DNA of 9,004 bases, taken from assembly GCA_021162325.1 (NCBI GenBank), contig JAGGYV010000170.1, positions 1 through 9,004 on the forward strand, in the 5' to 3' direction. The DNA comes from Desulfobacteraceae bacterium. Lineage in GTDB: Bacteria > Desulfobacterota > Desulfobacteria > Desulfobacterales > Desulfosalsimonadaceae. Below, in pieces: positions 1 to 5,926 of this stretch. The position numbers were made by a program, and so were the translations under genes. The notes under the pieces are model-generated. The model made no database searches and was not told where the DNA came from. It worked only from the letters and a program-made list of their open reading frames with translations. Within the stretch, counting starts at the first letter, position 1, and each line of letters opens with the position of its first letter.

Positions 1-2
1 AT

Positions 3-58
3 ATTCAATATTCAATGTTCAATGTTCAATGTTCAATATTCAATGTTCAATATTCAAT
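3..58. repeat. Eight tandem copies of heptamer RTTCAAT
   Basis: Eight perfect head-to-tail 7-base units run without interruption; only the first base varies (A, A, G, G, G, A, G, A). The array begins three bases beyond the purM stop codon, so on the purM transcript it would form the start of the 3' untranslated region as repeated ATTGAAY. It reaches almost to the window edge, so its true length is unknown. There is no dyad symmetry strong enough for a terminator. What it does is not visible from sequence; slippage-prone microsatellite or an intergenic repeat family are the simplest readings. Confidence 0.93.
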
Positions 59-61
59 GTC

Positions 62-1117
62 TTATACCCACTTGACCCGTTTATCATCTGATTTTTTCGC
101 AGAAACGACTTCACCGATAATATAAGCTTTCTCATTCATTCCCGCAACGCGCTCAACAACGTCCTGGGCGAAATCTGCCGGCACAACAGCGATCATACCG
201 ATCCCATTGTTGAACGTCCGCCACATCTCTGAATCTTTGATATTTCCGGCATCCTTTAAAAAACCAAATACCGGCGGAATATCCCATGCACCGCTTGAGA
301 TTTCTACGTTAACGGATGACGGCAGGACTCTGATGACATTCTCTTCAATGCCGCCGCCGGTAATATGGGCCAAACCGTGAATCGGCAAATCCTTGATCAG
401 GCGCAAAATAACTTCAGTGTATATTTTGGTGGGTGTAAGCAATTCCTCACCCAGCGTTTTCTCAAACTCCGGGATATAAGCATCCACCTTGAATTTTAAA
501 ACATCAAAACAGACTTTACGGACCAGGGAATATCCATTGCTGTGAAGCCCTGATGACGCAATTCCGACCAGCTTATGTCCAACACGGATCTCGGAATTAT
601 CCACGATTTTATCGTTATCAACGATTCCGACGGAAAAACCGGCCAGGTCGTATTCGCCCTTGTTATACAACCCCGGCATTTCTGCGGTTTCGCCACCGAT
701 CAAAGCACATTGAGACTGGCAGCAACCCTCGGCAACGCCTTTAACAATATCTGCGGCGACAAGAGGATTTAACTCCCCCATTGACAGATAATCCAAAAAA
801 AAGAGCGGCTTGGCACCCTGGACCACCACATCATTCACACACATGGCCACCAGATCAATACCAATGGTATCGTGCTTGTCCATCAGAAAAGCGATTTTTA
901 ATTTTGTTCCCACGCCGTCCGTTGCACTGACAAGTACCGGACGTTTATATTCAGCAGTATTTAAAGAGAACAGACCGCCAAATCCGCCGATCTCACCCAT
1001 CACCCCGGACCGGGGCGTTGTGGACGCAATTTTCTTTATTGCATCCACAAATACATTTGCTTTATCAATATCCACGCCAGCATCGGCATAAGTTAATGAC
1101 TCTTTAGATTTACTCAT
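62..1117 (-). CDS. purM: Phosphoribosylformylglycinamidine cyclo-ligase (AIR synthetase)
   Basis: PurM performs the ATP-dependent ring closure of formylglycinamidine ribonucleotide to aminoimidazole ribonucleotide in cytosolic purine synthesis. The 351-residue product matches the usual ~345-residue length end to end. Family motifs seen are DAGVDID at 12-18, the ATP/phosphate loop DGVGTKLK at 67-74, NDVVVQGAKPLFFLDY at 95-110, GGETAEMPG at 141-149, SSGLHSNGYSLVR at 188-200 and HITGGG at 251-256. I chose the ATG at 1117 because AGGG lies about 12 bases upstream and the protein then begins as the family does; a TTG at 1150 would add 11 untypical residues and has no ribosome binding site. It is divergent from alaC and has its own promoter candidate at 1168-1196. 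purN is not adjacent on the right; the left neighbour is outside the window. Nothing is broken or unusual in the protein. Confidence 0.97.
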   Translation of the reverse strand: MSKSKESLTYADAGVDIDKANVFVDAIKKIASTTPRSGVMGEIGGFGGLFSLNTAEYKRPVLVSATDGVGTKLKIAFLMDKHDTIGIDLVAMCVNDVVVQGAKPLFFLDYLSMGELNPLVAADIVKGVAEGCCQSQCALIGGETAEMPGLYNKGEYDLAGFSVGIVDNDKIVDNSEIRVGHKLVGIASSGLHSNGYSLVRKVCFDVLKFKVDAYIPEFEKTLGEELLTPTKIYTEVILRLIKDLPIHGLAHITGGGIEENVIRVLPSSVNVEISSGAWDIPPVFGFLKDAGNIKDSEMWRTFNNGIGMIAVVPADFAQDVVERVAGMNEKAYIIGEVVSAKKSDDKRVKWV

Positions 1118-1167
1118 TGATTTATCATTGCCCTGATTAAATTTTTTCAATTACTAAAAAAATAGAT

Positions 1168-1196
1168 TTGATAACGTAATCAGCTCTAAAAGTCAA
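1168..1196 (-). promoter_or_regulatory. Candidate sigma70-type promoter of purM
   Basis: On the minus strand TTGACT (complement of 1191-1196) is followed after exactly 17 bases by TATCAA (complement of 1168-1173), matching 5/6 and 4/6 of the consensus boxes. The predicted start of transcription is near 1161, about 45 bases before the purM ATG. Its -35 box is only ten bases from the -35 candidate of the divergent alaC promoter, so the two could influence each other. No purine operator could be recognised with confidence. Confidence 0.55.
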
Positions 1197-1206
1197 AACA
1201 ATTTTT

Positions 1207-1233
1207 TTGACATAACCAGTTTAGTGGTGTAAT
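1207..1233 (+). promoter_or_regulatory. Candidate alaC promoter with short spacer
   Basis: A perfect TTGACA (1207-1212) is followed by TGTAAT (1228-1233, 5/6 of the -10 consensus) after only 15 bases, which is shorter than the preferred 17. The boxes are individually good but the spacing is poor, so the true -10 may differ or an activator may be needed. The A/T-rich stretch 1234-1272 leads to the alaC ribosome binding site. Confidence 0.4.
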
Positions 1234-1286
1234 TAGACACAACAATATTCATTATTATCTATACGTAATCATAGAAGAGGTTGAAC

Positions 1287-2453
1287 ATGCAAACTTTCTC
1301 AAGGCTGAACCGACTCCCGCAATATGTTTTTGCCGCAGTCAATAAAATTAAAATGGATGCCCGGCATGCCGGTGAAGATATTGTGGATCTGGGAATGGGA
1401 AACCCGGATTTAGCGACCCCCCAGCATATTGTCGACAAATTGACAGAGGCGGCACAAAAACCTCAGAATCACAGATATTCTGCCTCAATGGGAATCAGAA
1501 AACTAAGAATGGCCATTGCGGACTGGTATAAACGTCGCTATGATGTTGATATAGACCCGGAAAACGAAGCAATTGTTACCATTGGCGCCAAAGAAGGTAT
1601 CTCCCATTTAATGCTGGTGGCCACCGGTCCCGGCGACGTGGTATTATCCCCGAACCCGACCTATCCGATTCATCCATATGCATCAATCATATCCGGCGCG
1701 GATGTCCGATATGTGCCGTTGGGTCCGGACACAGATTTTTTTGAAAACCTGCTCGCCACCACCAAACAGTGCTGGCCCAAGCCTAAGGTACTCATTCTCT
1801 GTTTTCCGCATAATCCGACCACAGTAACCGTAGAGCTTGAGTTTTTTGAAAAAGTGGTCGCATTTGCCAAAGAACATAATATCCTGGTCATTCACGATTT
1901 TGCTTACGCAGACATCGTTTTTGACGGCTATAAACCGCCCAGTTTTCTTCAGGCCAAAGGTGCCAAGGATGTGGGGGTAGAGTTTTTTTCCTTATCCAAA
2001 AGCTACAGCATGGCCGGCTGGCGTGTCGGATTTTGTGTAGGCAATGCGGAAACCGTCGGTGCCTTAAGACGAATCAAAAGCTATCTGGACTATGGCATCT
2101 TTCAGCCCATCCAGATTGCTTCAATTATCGCATTAAATGGTCCTCAGGAATGCGTTTCCGAAATTTGCGAAACATATAAAACCAGAAGAGATGCGCTTGT
2201 TAACGGATTAAATCGGGCCGGGTGGGAAATCACCCCCCCCAAAGCCACCATGTTTGTCTGGGCAAAAATTCCAGACCAATATATTGATATGGGGTCAGTC
2301 GAATTTTCCAAAATGCTGATCCGCGAAGCCAGGGTAGCAGTTTCACCAGGCATCGGTTTTGGTGAATATGGCGATGAATACGTCCGATTTGCTTTGATTG
2401 AGAATAATATGCGCATCAATCAGGCGGTCAGAGGCATTAAAAAGATTTTGTAA
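1287..2453 (+). CDS. alaC: Glutamate-pyruvate aminotransferase (AlaC-type)
   Basis: This PLP-dependent class I/II aminotransferase makes alanine from pyruvate with glutamate as amino donor, in the cytosol. The 388-residue product follows the E. coli AlaC (YfdZ) pattern closely throughout: RLNRLPQYVF at the N-terminus, GMGNPD at 37-41, YSASMGIRKLRMAI near 64-77, IGAKEG at 99-104, FPHNPT at 173-178, HDFAYADIVFDG at 203-214, the PLP-binding lysine K238 in SLSKSYSMAGWR, and SPGIGFGEYGDEYVRFALIEN near the C-terminus. I set the start at ATG 1287 because GAAGAGG (1274-1280) lies six bases upstream; TTG 1281 abuts that site and is too close. Methionine/LL-diaminopimelate aminotransferases are related alternatives, but similarity to AlaC is much stronger. 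It precedes hom, although a 247-base repeat-rich gap with a hairpin argues for separate transcription. Confidence 0.93.
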   Translation: MQTFSRLNRLPQYVFAAVNKIKMDARHAGEDIVDLGMGNPDLATPQHIVDKLTEAAQKPQNHRYSASMGIRKLRMAIADWYKRRYDVDIDPENEAIVTIGAKEGISHLMLVATGPGDVVLSPNPTYPIHPYASIISGADVRYVPLGPDTDFFENLLATTKQCWPKPKVLILCFPHNPTTVTVELEFFEKVVAFAKEHNILVIHDFAYADIVFDGYKPPSFLQAKGAKDVGVEFFSLSKSYSMAGWRVGFCVGNAETVGALRRIKSYLDYGIFQPIQIASIIALNGPQECVSEICETYKTRRDALVNGLNRAGWEITPPKATMFVWAKIPDQYIDMGSVEFSKMLIREARVAVSPGIGFGEYGDEYVRFALIENNMRINQAVRGIKKIL

Positions 2454-2490
2454 CTAGTATCCTAACCCGGATAAATCGGAAAAGTTAAAA

Positions 2491-2613
2491 GTGAACTAAA
2501 GTTTGAAGTGAGCTAAAGTTATGGTTAATGCCTTCGGCATTTTCAATTTTTATATTAAAAATGATCGCGCGTTTTGCGCAGTCCACAACTTTAGGTACTT
2601 TAGATCACTTTAG
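2491..2613. repeat. Inverted clusters of CTAAAGT repeats between alaC and hom
   Basis: The left cluster holds GTGAACTAAAGT (2491-2502) and its near copy GTGAGCTAAAGT (2508-2519) at a 17-base period. The right cluster carries the reverse-complement core ACTTTAG three times (2588-2594, 2597-2603, 2607-2613) at 9- and 10-base periods. The clusters face each other, so single-stranded nucleic acid could fold into a long imperfect stem enclosing two small hairpins: AATGCC/GGCATT at 2527-2541 and GCGC/GCGC at 2567-2579. The region holds no plausible coding sequence. It resembles an intergenic repeat element rather than a conventional promoter, but its family is not identified. Confidence 0.75.
2527..2556 (+). 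terminator. Possible alaC terminator hairpin
   Basis: A perfect 6-bp stem AATGCC/GGCATT closes on the tight loop TTC (2533-2535) and is followed by a T-rich tail with interruptions (2541-2551). It lies 74 bases after the alaC stop and could end that transcript. The stem is short, with only three G-C pairs, so termination would be weak, and the hairpin may instead be part of the surrounding repeat element. Confidence 0.4.
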
Positions 2614-2619
2614 TCACTT

Positions 2620-2648
2620 CACACTTTTTGCGTTTTTTAAAAAGTGTG
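2620..2648. repeat. Perfect 10-bp inverted repeat upstream of hom
   Basis: CACACTTTTT (2620-2629) and AAAAAGTGTG (2639-2648) are exact reverse complements separated by nine bases. The dyad ends 52 bases before the hom start, so it may fold in the hom leader or bind a protein. No convincing promoter pair for hom was found around it. It could equally be the right-hand boundary of the intergenic repeat element just upstream. Confidence 0.7.
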
Positions 2649-2700
2649 CCAAAAAAACACAAAAATCAGAGAGAAGAAACTATCTAAAGGAATAAATTTT

Positions 2701-4008
2701 ATGAAAGAAATCAAAGTCGGCATACTCGGCCTGGGAACAGTCGGTACCGGGATCGCAAAGATTATTTATGACAATGCGGAACTGATCACATCCAGACTGG
2801 GTGCAAAACTGACCCTGAAAAAAGCGGCTGACATCGACCTTAAAACAGACCGCGGAATCAACTTTGATGATGGCATTCTCACAGATGATGCCTTTAAAGT
2901 GGTCAATGACCCGGAAATCGATATTGTTATTGAAATGATCGGCGGTGAAACCATTGCCAAAGATCTCATCATCAAAGCCATTGATAACGGCAAGCATATT
3001 GTTACAGCCAACAAGGCTTTGCTTGCATCTCATGGAAACATGCTGTTTAAAGCCGCTGCTGAAAAAGGTGTTTCCATTGCCTTTGAACCGAGTGTGGGCG
3101 GGTGCATGCCGATTATTAAAACCATCAGAGAAAGCCTGGTTGGCAATCATATTCAATCCATTTCCGGGATCTTAAATGGGACGTGCAACTATATTTTATC
3201 AAAAATAACCAGCGAAGGAGCTGCATTTGAGGACGCCCTGACTGAAGCCCAGGCAGAAGGGTTTGCCGAAGCGGATCCGACACTCGATATCGAAGGTTAT
3301 GACACGGCCCACAAACTGGCAATTCTTTCATCCATTGCCTATGGCGCTGAAATCAACCTCAAAGATATCTATGTTGAAGGGATCACAAATATCACGGCCA
3401 TGGATATTGAATTTGCAAACCAGTGCGGTTACACAATCAAACTGCTTGCCATCACAAAGCTGACAGAAAATGCCATTGACGCCAGGGTCCACCCGACCAT
3501 GATCCCGTTTTCCAATCCCCTGTCCAATGTCAACGGATCATTAAATGCCGTGACCATTGCCGGGGATGCGGTGGGAAACATGATGCTTTACGGGCATGGC
3601 GCCGGGATGATGCCGACCGCCAGTGCTGCGATCAGCGACACCATTGATATCGCCCGGGACCTGTTAAACGGCATTCATACAAGAGTCCCGATGCTTTCCT
3701 TTAAAATGGACAAAATAAAAAAGATTCCGACTCAGCCGATTGATGAAATTTCAACATTTTATTACATCAGATTTTCCGCCCTTGACCAGCCAGGTGTGCT
3801 TTCAAAACTTTCCGGCATTCTGGGCGATCATAAAATCAGCATCAAATCCGTTCATCAAACCGAACGAAAATCAAACGGTGCGGTGCCAATTTTTATGCTT
3901 ACCCACCTGGCAAAAGAAGCTGAAATCCAAAAAGCATTGTCTAAAATTTCATCTTTGGACATTATTACGGATGCACCTTCTTTGATCAGGATTGAAGGAT
4001 CAAATTAA
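2701..4008 (+). CDS. hom: Homoserine dehydrogenase with C-terminal ACT domain
   Basis: Hom reduces aspartate semialdehyde to homoserine with NAD(P)H, at the branch leading to threonine and methionine. The 435-residue protein has the standard layout: Rossmann nucleotide-binding domain at 1-130 with GLGTVGTG at 10-17 and TANKALLA at 102-109; catalytic domain to about 320 with GILNGTCNYIL at 156-166, AEGFAEADPTLDIEGYD at 185-201 and the conserved lysine K205; and a regulatory ACT domain at about 355-430 beginning YIRFSALDQPGVLSKL. The ACT domain usually gives feedback control by threonine in this family. ATG 2701 is chosen because AAAGGAA (2686-2692) precedes it and GILGLG then starts at residue 7 as usual; an upstream GTG at 2644 lies in the inverted repeat. 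thrH follows after 40 bases, suggesting one operon. It is not fused to aspartate kinase. Confidence 0.97.
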   Translation: MKEIKVGILGLGTVGTGIAKIIYDNAELITSRLGAKLTLKKAADIDLKTDRGINFDDGILTDDAFKVVNDPEIDIVIEMIGGETIAKDLIIKAIDNGKHIVTANKALLASHGNMLFKAAAEKGVSIAFEPSVGGCMPIIKTIRESLVGNHIQSISGILNGTCNYILSKITSEGAAFEDALTEAQAEGFAEADPTLDIEGYDTAHKLAILSSIAYGAEINLKDIYVEGITNITAMDIEFANQCGYTIKLLAITKLTENAIDARVHPTMIPFSNPLSNVNGSLNAVTIAGDAVGNMMLYGHGAGMMPTASAAISDTIDIARDLLNGIHTRVPMLSFKMDKIKKIPTQPIDEISTFYYIRFSALDQPGVLSKLSGILGDHKISIKSVHQTERKSNGAVPIFMLTHLAKEAEIQKALSKISSLDIITDAPSLIRIEGSN

Positions 4009-4048
4009 CTCAAAACCCGCTTAAAAAACTCATCAAGGATAAAAATAC

Positions 4049-4651
4049 ATGCATATCATCTGTTCGGATCTGGAAGGTGTCTTTGTGCCTGAAATCTGGA
4101 TTAATGTGGCAAAAAAAACCGGTATCGAAGAACTCAGACTGACCACGCGCGATATCTCTGATTATAATGTTTTAATGAAAAAACGTCTGGCTATCTTAGA
4201 TGAACACAAACTAAAACTAAGCGATATCCAGGCAGTGATTAAAAAAATTGATCCCTTAGAGGGCGCAGTTGAATTCTTAAGCTGGATACGGAAAAATTAT
4301 CAGATCATCATCGTGTCAGATACATTTGTGGAATTTGCCAGCCCGTTGATGGAAAAACTGGGTCGCCCTACCCTGCTCTGCCACTCCCTGATTGTTGAAC
4401 CGGACGGGTTTATTTCCGGCTACACATTAAGACAGCAAGACGGCAAACGTAAGGTCGTCAAAGCCTTAAAAAGTTTAAGTTATCAGGTTCTGGCGTTTGG
4501 TGATTCATATAACGATATTAACATGCTAAAAGAAGCGGACACATCATTTTTATTCAGACCGCCAGCAAACGTTATTGATGAATTTCCGGAAATCCAGCCG
4601 ACCAATGACTACAGCCAGTTAAAAGAATGGATCATAGATGCGACTGCTTAA
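4049..4651 (+). CDS. thrH: Phosphoserine phosphatase / homoserine phosphotransferase ThrH
   Basis: This HAD-superfamily enzyme belongs to the ThrH family, known from Pseudomonas to remove phosphate from phosphoserine and to pass it to homoserine. All HAD motifs are present in the 200-residue protein: DLEG with nucleophile D7, SDT at 90-92, basic residues around K133-K135, and GDSYND at 151-156. The ThrH-specific stretches VPEIWI, TTRDISDYNVLMKKRL, ILDEHKLKL and LLCHSL match the Pseudomonas protein closely, which separates it from ordinary SerB. AAGGA at 4035-4039, nine bases ahead, supports the ATG. Its position just after hom suggests that it handles homoserine, standing in for or adding to a GHMP-type homoserine kinase (ThrB); whether the genome also has thrB or serB cannot be seen here. 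Confidence 0.93.
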   Translation: MHIICSDLEGVFVPEIWINVAKKTGIEELRLTTRDISDYNVLMKKRLAILDEHKLKLSDIQAVIKKIDPLEGAVEFLSWIRKNYQIIIVSDTFVEFASPLMEKLGRPTLLCHSLIVEPDGFISGYTLRQQDGKRKVVKALKSLSYQVLAFGDSYNDINMLKEADTSFLFRPPANVIDEFPEIQPTNDYSQLKEWIIDATA

Positions 4652-4678
4652 CCCTTCTACCTTAAACCTGTTTTGTAA

Positions 4679-4999
4679 ATGATTGACATCAAAAAAACCG
4701 ACAGTGGTATATGTTTTAAAATTTATGTGCAACCGAAAGCATCCAAAAATTCAATTGTCGGTCTGCATGATGATGCATTGAAAATCCGCCTGACCGCCCC
4801 GCCGGTTGACGGGGCAGCCAACAAACTGTGCATTAAATATCTATCCAAGATTACAGGAATTTCCAAATCAGCTTTTGAAATCACATCCGGTCACACAAGT
4901 CGTAAGAAACAAATTCTGGTTCAATGTCAAAGCAACAATCTATCCCCTGATGAAGTCCTCAGAAAAATCAAAAAACTGATCACCACAAAAACATCTTGA
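4679..4999 (+). CDS. DUF167 / YggU-family protein (UPF0235)
   Basis: This small cytosolic alpha/beta protein belongs to a widespread family of unknown biochemical role. The diagnostic stretch is clear: VQPKASKNSIVGLHDDALKI followed by RLTAPPVDGAANK at about residues 37-49. The 106-residue length is typical. An in-frame TAA at 4676-4678 directly precedes the ATG, so no longer start is possible. There is no evident Shine-Dalgarno sequence in the 27 bases after thrH, so translation may depend on coupling or initiate weakly. The gene probably belongs to the hom-thrH transcript. Its TGA stop lies inside the -35 box of the following tRNA promoter. In many genomes the family sits near yggT-like or cell-division genes; here it does not. 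Confidence 0.92.
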   Translation: MIDIKKTDSGICFKIYVQPKASKNSIVGLHDDALKIRLTAPPVDGAANKLCIKYLSKITGISKSAFEITSGHTSRKKQILVQCQSNNLSPDEVLRKIKKLITTKTS

Positions 5000-5025
5000 C
5001 AACATCACAATTATACAGCTATAAG
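4996..5025 (+). promoter_or_regulatory. Promoter of the initiator tRNA
   Basis: A perfect TTGACA (4996-5001) is followed after 18 bases by TATAAG (5020-5025, 5/6 consensus). Transcription would start at about 5032, a few bases before the mature tRNA. The -35 box contains the TGA stop of the preceding gene, so the two are interlocked. No terminator separates them, hence some tRNA may also come from hom-operon read-through. Confidence 0.75.
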
Positions 5026-5037
5026 ATTATTCTTTGA

Positions 5038-5114
<77 letters not shown>

Positions 5115-5125
5115 CTAATAAAAAT

Positions 5126-5160
5126 AAAGGGTTACGATTCATTTCGTAACCCTTTTTTTA
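5126..5160 (+). terminator. Rho-independent terminator of tRNA-fMet
   Basis: AAAGGGTTACGA (5126-5137) pairs perfectly with TCGTAACCCTTT (5144-5155) across a six-base loop, and the stem runs into a T7 tract (5153-5159). It starts 12 bases after the tRNA CCA. This is a textbook intrinsic terminator and closes the left-hand transcription units before the accessory-looking cassette. Confidence 0.95.
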
Positions 5161-5175
5161 TTGCCAAATTTTAAC

Positions 5176-5197
5176 TTTCCAACCCTATTTCCAACCC
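5176..5197. repeat. Perfect direct repeat of TTTCCAACCC
   Basis: TTTCCAACCC occurs at 5176-5185 and again at 5188-5197, separated by TA (12-base period). It lies 62 bases beyond the tRNA 3' end. Short direct repeats near a tRNA can be integrase arm sites or remnants, but no integrase and no duplicated tRNA end are seen in this window, so the role is open. Confidence 0.85.
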
Positions 5198-5276
5198 AGA
5201 CCACTAAAAAATATATCGCACGCCAAAAATAATAATATTCCCACTCAAACCACTTAAACGTATCTTAACCACAAAA

Positions 5277-5310
5277 AAAACCGGATCAACTTTTCAGTTA
5301 ACCCGGTTTT
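5277..5310. terminator. Terminator-like inverted repeat with A and T tracts on both sides
   Basis: AAAACCGG (5277-5284) is an exact reverse complement of CCGGTTTT (5303-5310), with further partial pairing inside (AAC/GTT around the TTTTCA loop). An A8 run precedes it and TTTTAATTT follows. Read leftwards it ends in a U8 tract, read rightwards in a weaker T tract, so it could stop transcription in either direction and insulate the cassette. No minus-strand gene that needs it is visible to the right. Confidence 0.55.
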
Positions 5311-5452
5311 AATTTCGATATCATTTTTTTCAACCCTCCGAATAAGCCCCTTCTGATACAAATCCATTATAATTCACCGCAATATTTTTTTTGTACCAAC
5401 AACAATTTCTACAAAATAATCCCTTCCGCCCTACCCCCCCTTCAAAAAAAAA

Positions 5453-5482
5453 CTTGACAATGACACTTATTATGTCAAGAAT
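5453..5482 (+). promoter_or_regulatory. Promoter with internal dyad, probable MerR-type operator
   Basis: TTGACA (5454-5459) and AAGAAT (5477-5482, 4/6) are separated by 17 bases. A dyad CTTGACA-N13-TGTCAAG (5453-5459 / 5473-5479) is centred at 5466, inside the spacer, which is where MerR-family proteins bind. Extra copies of its half-site core occur: TGACA at 5461-5465 and TGTCA at 5486-5490, the latter touching the gene start. The likely reading is autoregulation of the cassette by its first gene product. A 17-base spacer is shorter than the 19-20 bases usual for MerR-activated promoters, so repression is more likely than activation. Confidence 0.6.
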
Positions 5483-5489
5483 AGATGTC

Positions 5490-5924
5490 ATGAAAAACAA
5501 ACAAAAAATATTTACTCTGGAAGAAATTGGTACGCTGGTTGAAATGAATAAGCGGAAAATCCGCTTTTACATCCAGAAAGGCTTGGTTGACAGACCAGAC
5601 GGGACCGGAAAAGGGGCCTTTTACACGCATCGGCACCTTGAGCAACTCCTGACTATCCGCAAATGGAAGGACGCTGGTTTGTCTCTTGAACGGATACAGG
5701 AACTGATTGGGGATGAAAACCAGACATCGGAGCCCGGTAAACCCATTCCACCGCCACGGGCTAAAAAGCCCGGCTCAATTGAGGTTTGGAGCCATCTTTA
5801 TATTGAGAACGGGGTTGAATTGCATATTGAACCACAGCGGTCCGGCTTGACTCCGGAACAGGTCCGTACTTTATGCCAGGCAATCGTCGAACAATACAGA
5901 AAAATAAAGAAAGAGGAGAAATGA
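5490..5924 (+). CDS. MerR-like helix-turn-helix regulator linked to a VIT/VWA gene
   Basis: Predicted cytosolic DNA-binding regulator of 144 residues. Residues 8-73 form a MerR-type winged helix-turn-helix: FTLEEIGTLVEMNKRKIRFYIQ, then the wing GLVDRPDGTGKGAFYTHRHLEQL, then IRKWKDAGLSLERIQELIG. A proline/lysine-rich linker (82-94) leads to a C-terminal segment at 98-140 (EVWSHLYIENGVELHIEP, then LTPEQVRTLCQAIVEQYRKI). It lacks the long dimerisation helix plus metal-binding cysteines of classical MerR, so its signal is not obvious. ATG 5490 was preferred because the conserved region begins right after it; ATG 5472 or 5460 would lie inside the promoter and also lack a ribosome binding site. With start 5490 the message may be almost leaderless. 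The VIT/VWA gene starts two bases after its stop. Confidence 0.85.
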   Translation: MKNKQKIFTLEEIGTLVEMNKRKIRFYIQKGLVDRPDGTGKGAFYTHRHLEQLLTIRKWKDAGLSLERIQELIGDENQTSEPGKPIPPPRAKKPGSIEVWSHLYIENGVELHIEPQRSGLTPEQVRTLCQAIVEQYRKIKKEEK

Positions 5925-5926
5925 TC

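Larger units (their letters stand above)
5115..5489. other. Non-coding gap between tRNA-fMet and the MerR-like gene
   Basis: About 375 bases without a supportable gene. It holds, in order, the tRNA terminator, a perfect 10-base direct repeat, an A/T-rich stretch (5205-5272) with no visible structure, a second inverted repeat, a pyrimidine-rich run with a C7 tract near 5434-5440, and the promoter/operator of the cassette. An open frame from TTG 5391 joins the MerR-like gene, but its first 20 or so codons give a low-complexity N-terminus and cross the promoter, so they are not taken as coding. Confidence 0.7.

Noticed and set aside
1..61. CRISPR array
   Set aside because: Units are 7 bases with no spacers; this is a simple tandem repeat.
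1118..1150. Longer purM start at TTG 1150
   Set aside because: It adds 11 residues with no family match, uses a rare start and has no ribosome binding site, whereas ATG 1117 has AGGG and a typical N-terminus.
2644..2700. GTG start extending hom upstream by 19 residues
   Set aside because: It lies inside the 10-bp inverted repeat, lacks a ribosome binding site, and the extension is lysine-rich filler; ATG 2701 has AAAGGAA and begins just before the Rossmann motif.
2680..3156. 158-codon minus-strand open frame over the hom 5' half
   Set aside because: It is antisense to the conserved Rossmann domain of hom and gives a phenylalanine/asparagine/cysteine-rich sequence with no family resemblance.
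5391..5489. Extended N-terminus of the MerR-like protein from TTG 5391
   Set aside because: The added residues are low-complexity (QQQ, NNPFRPTPPSKK), and the DNA there carries the promoter and dyad.
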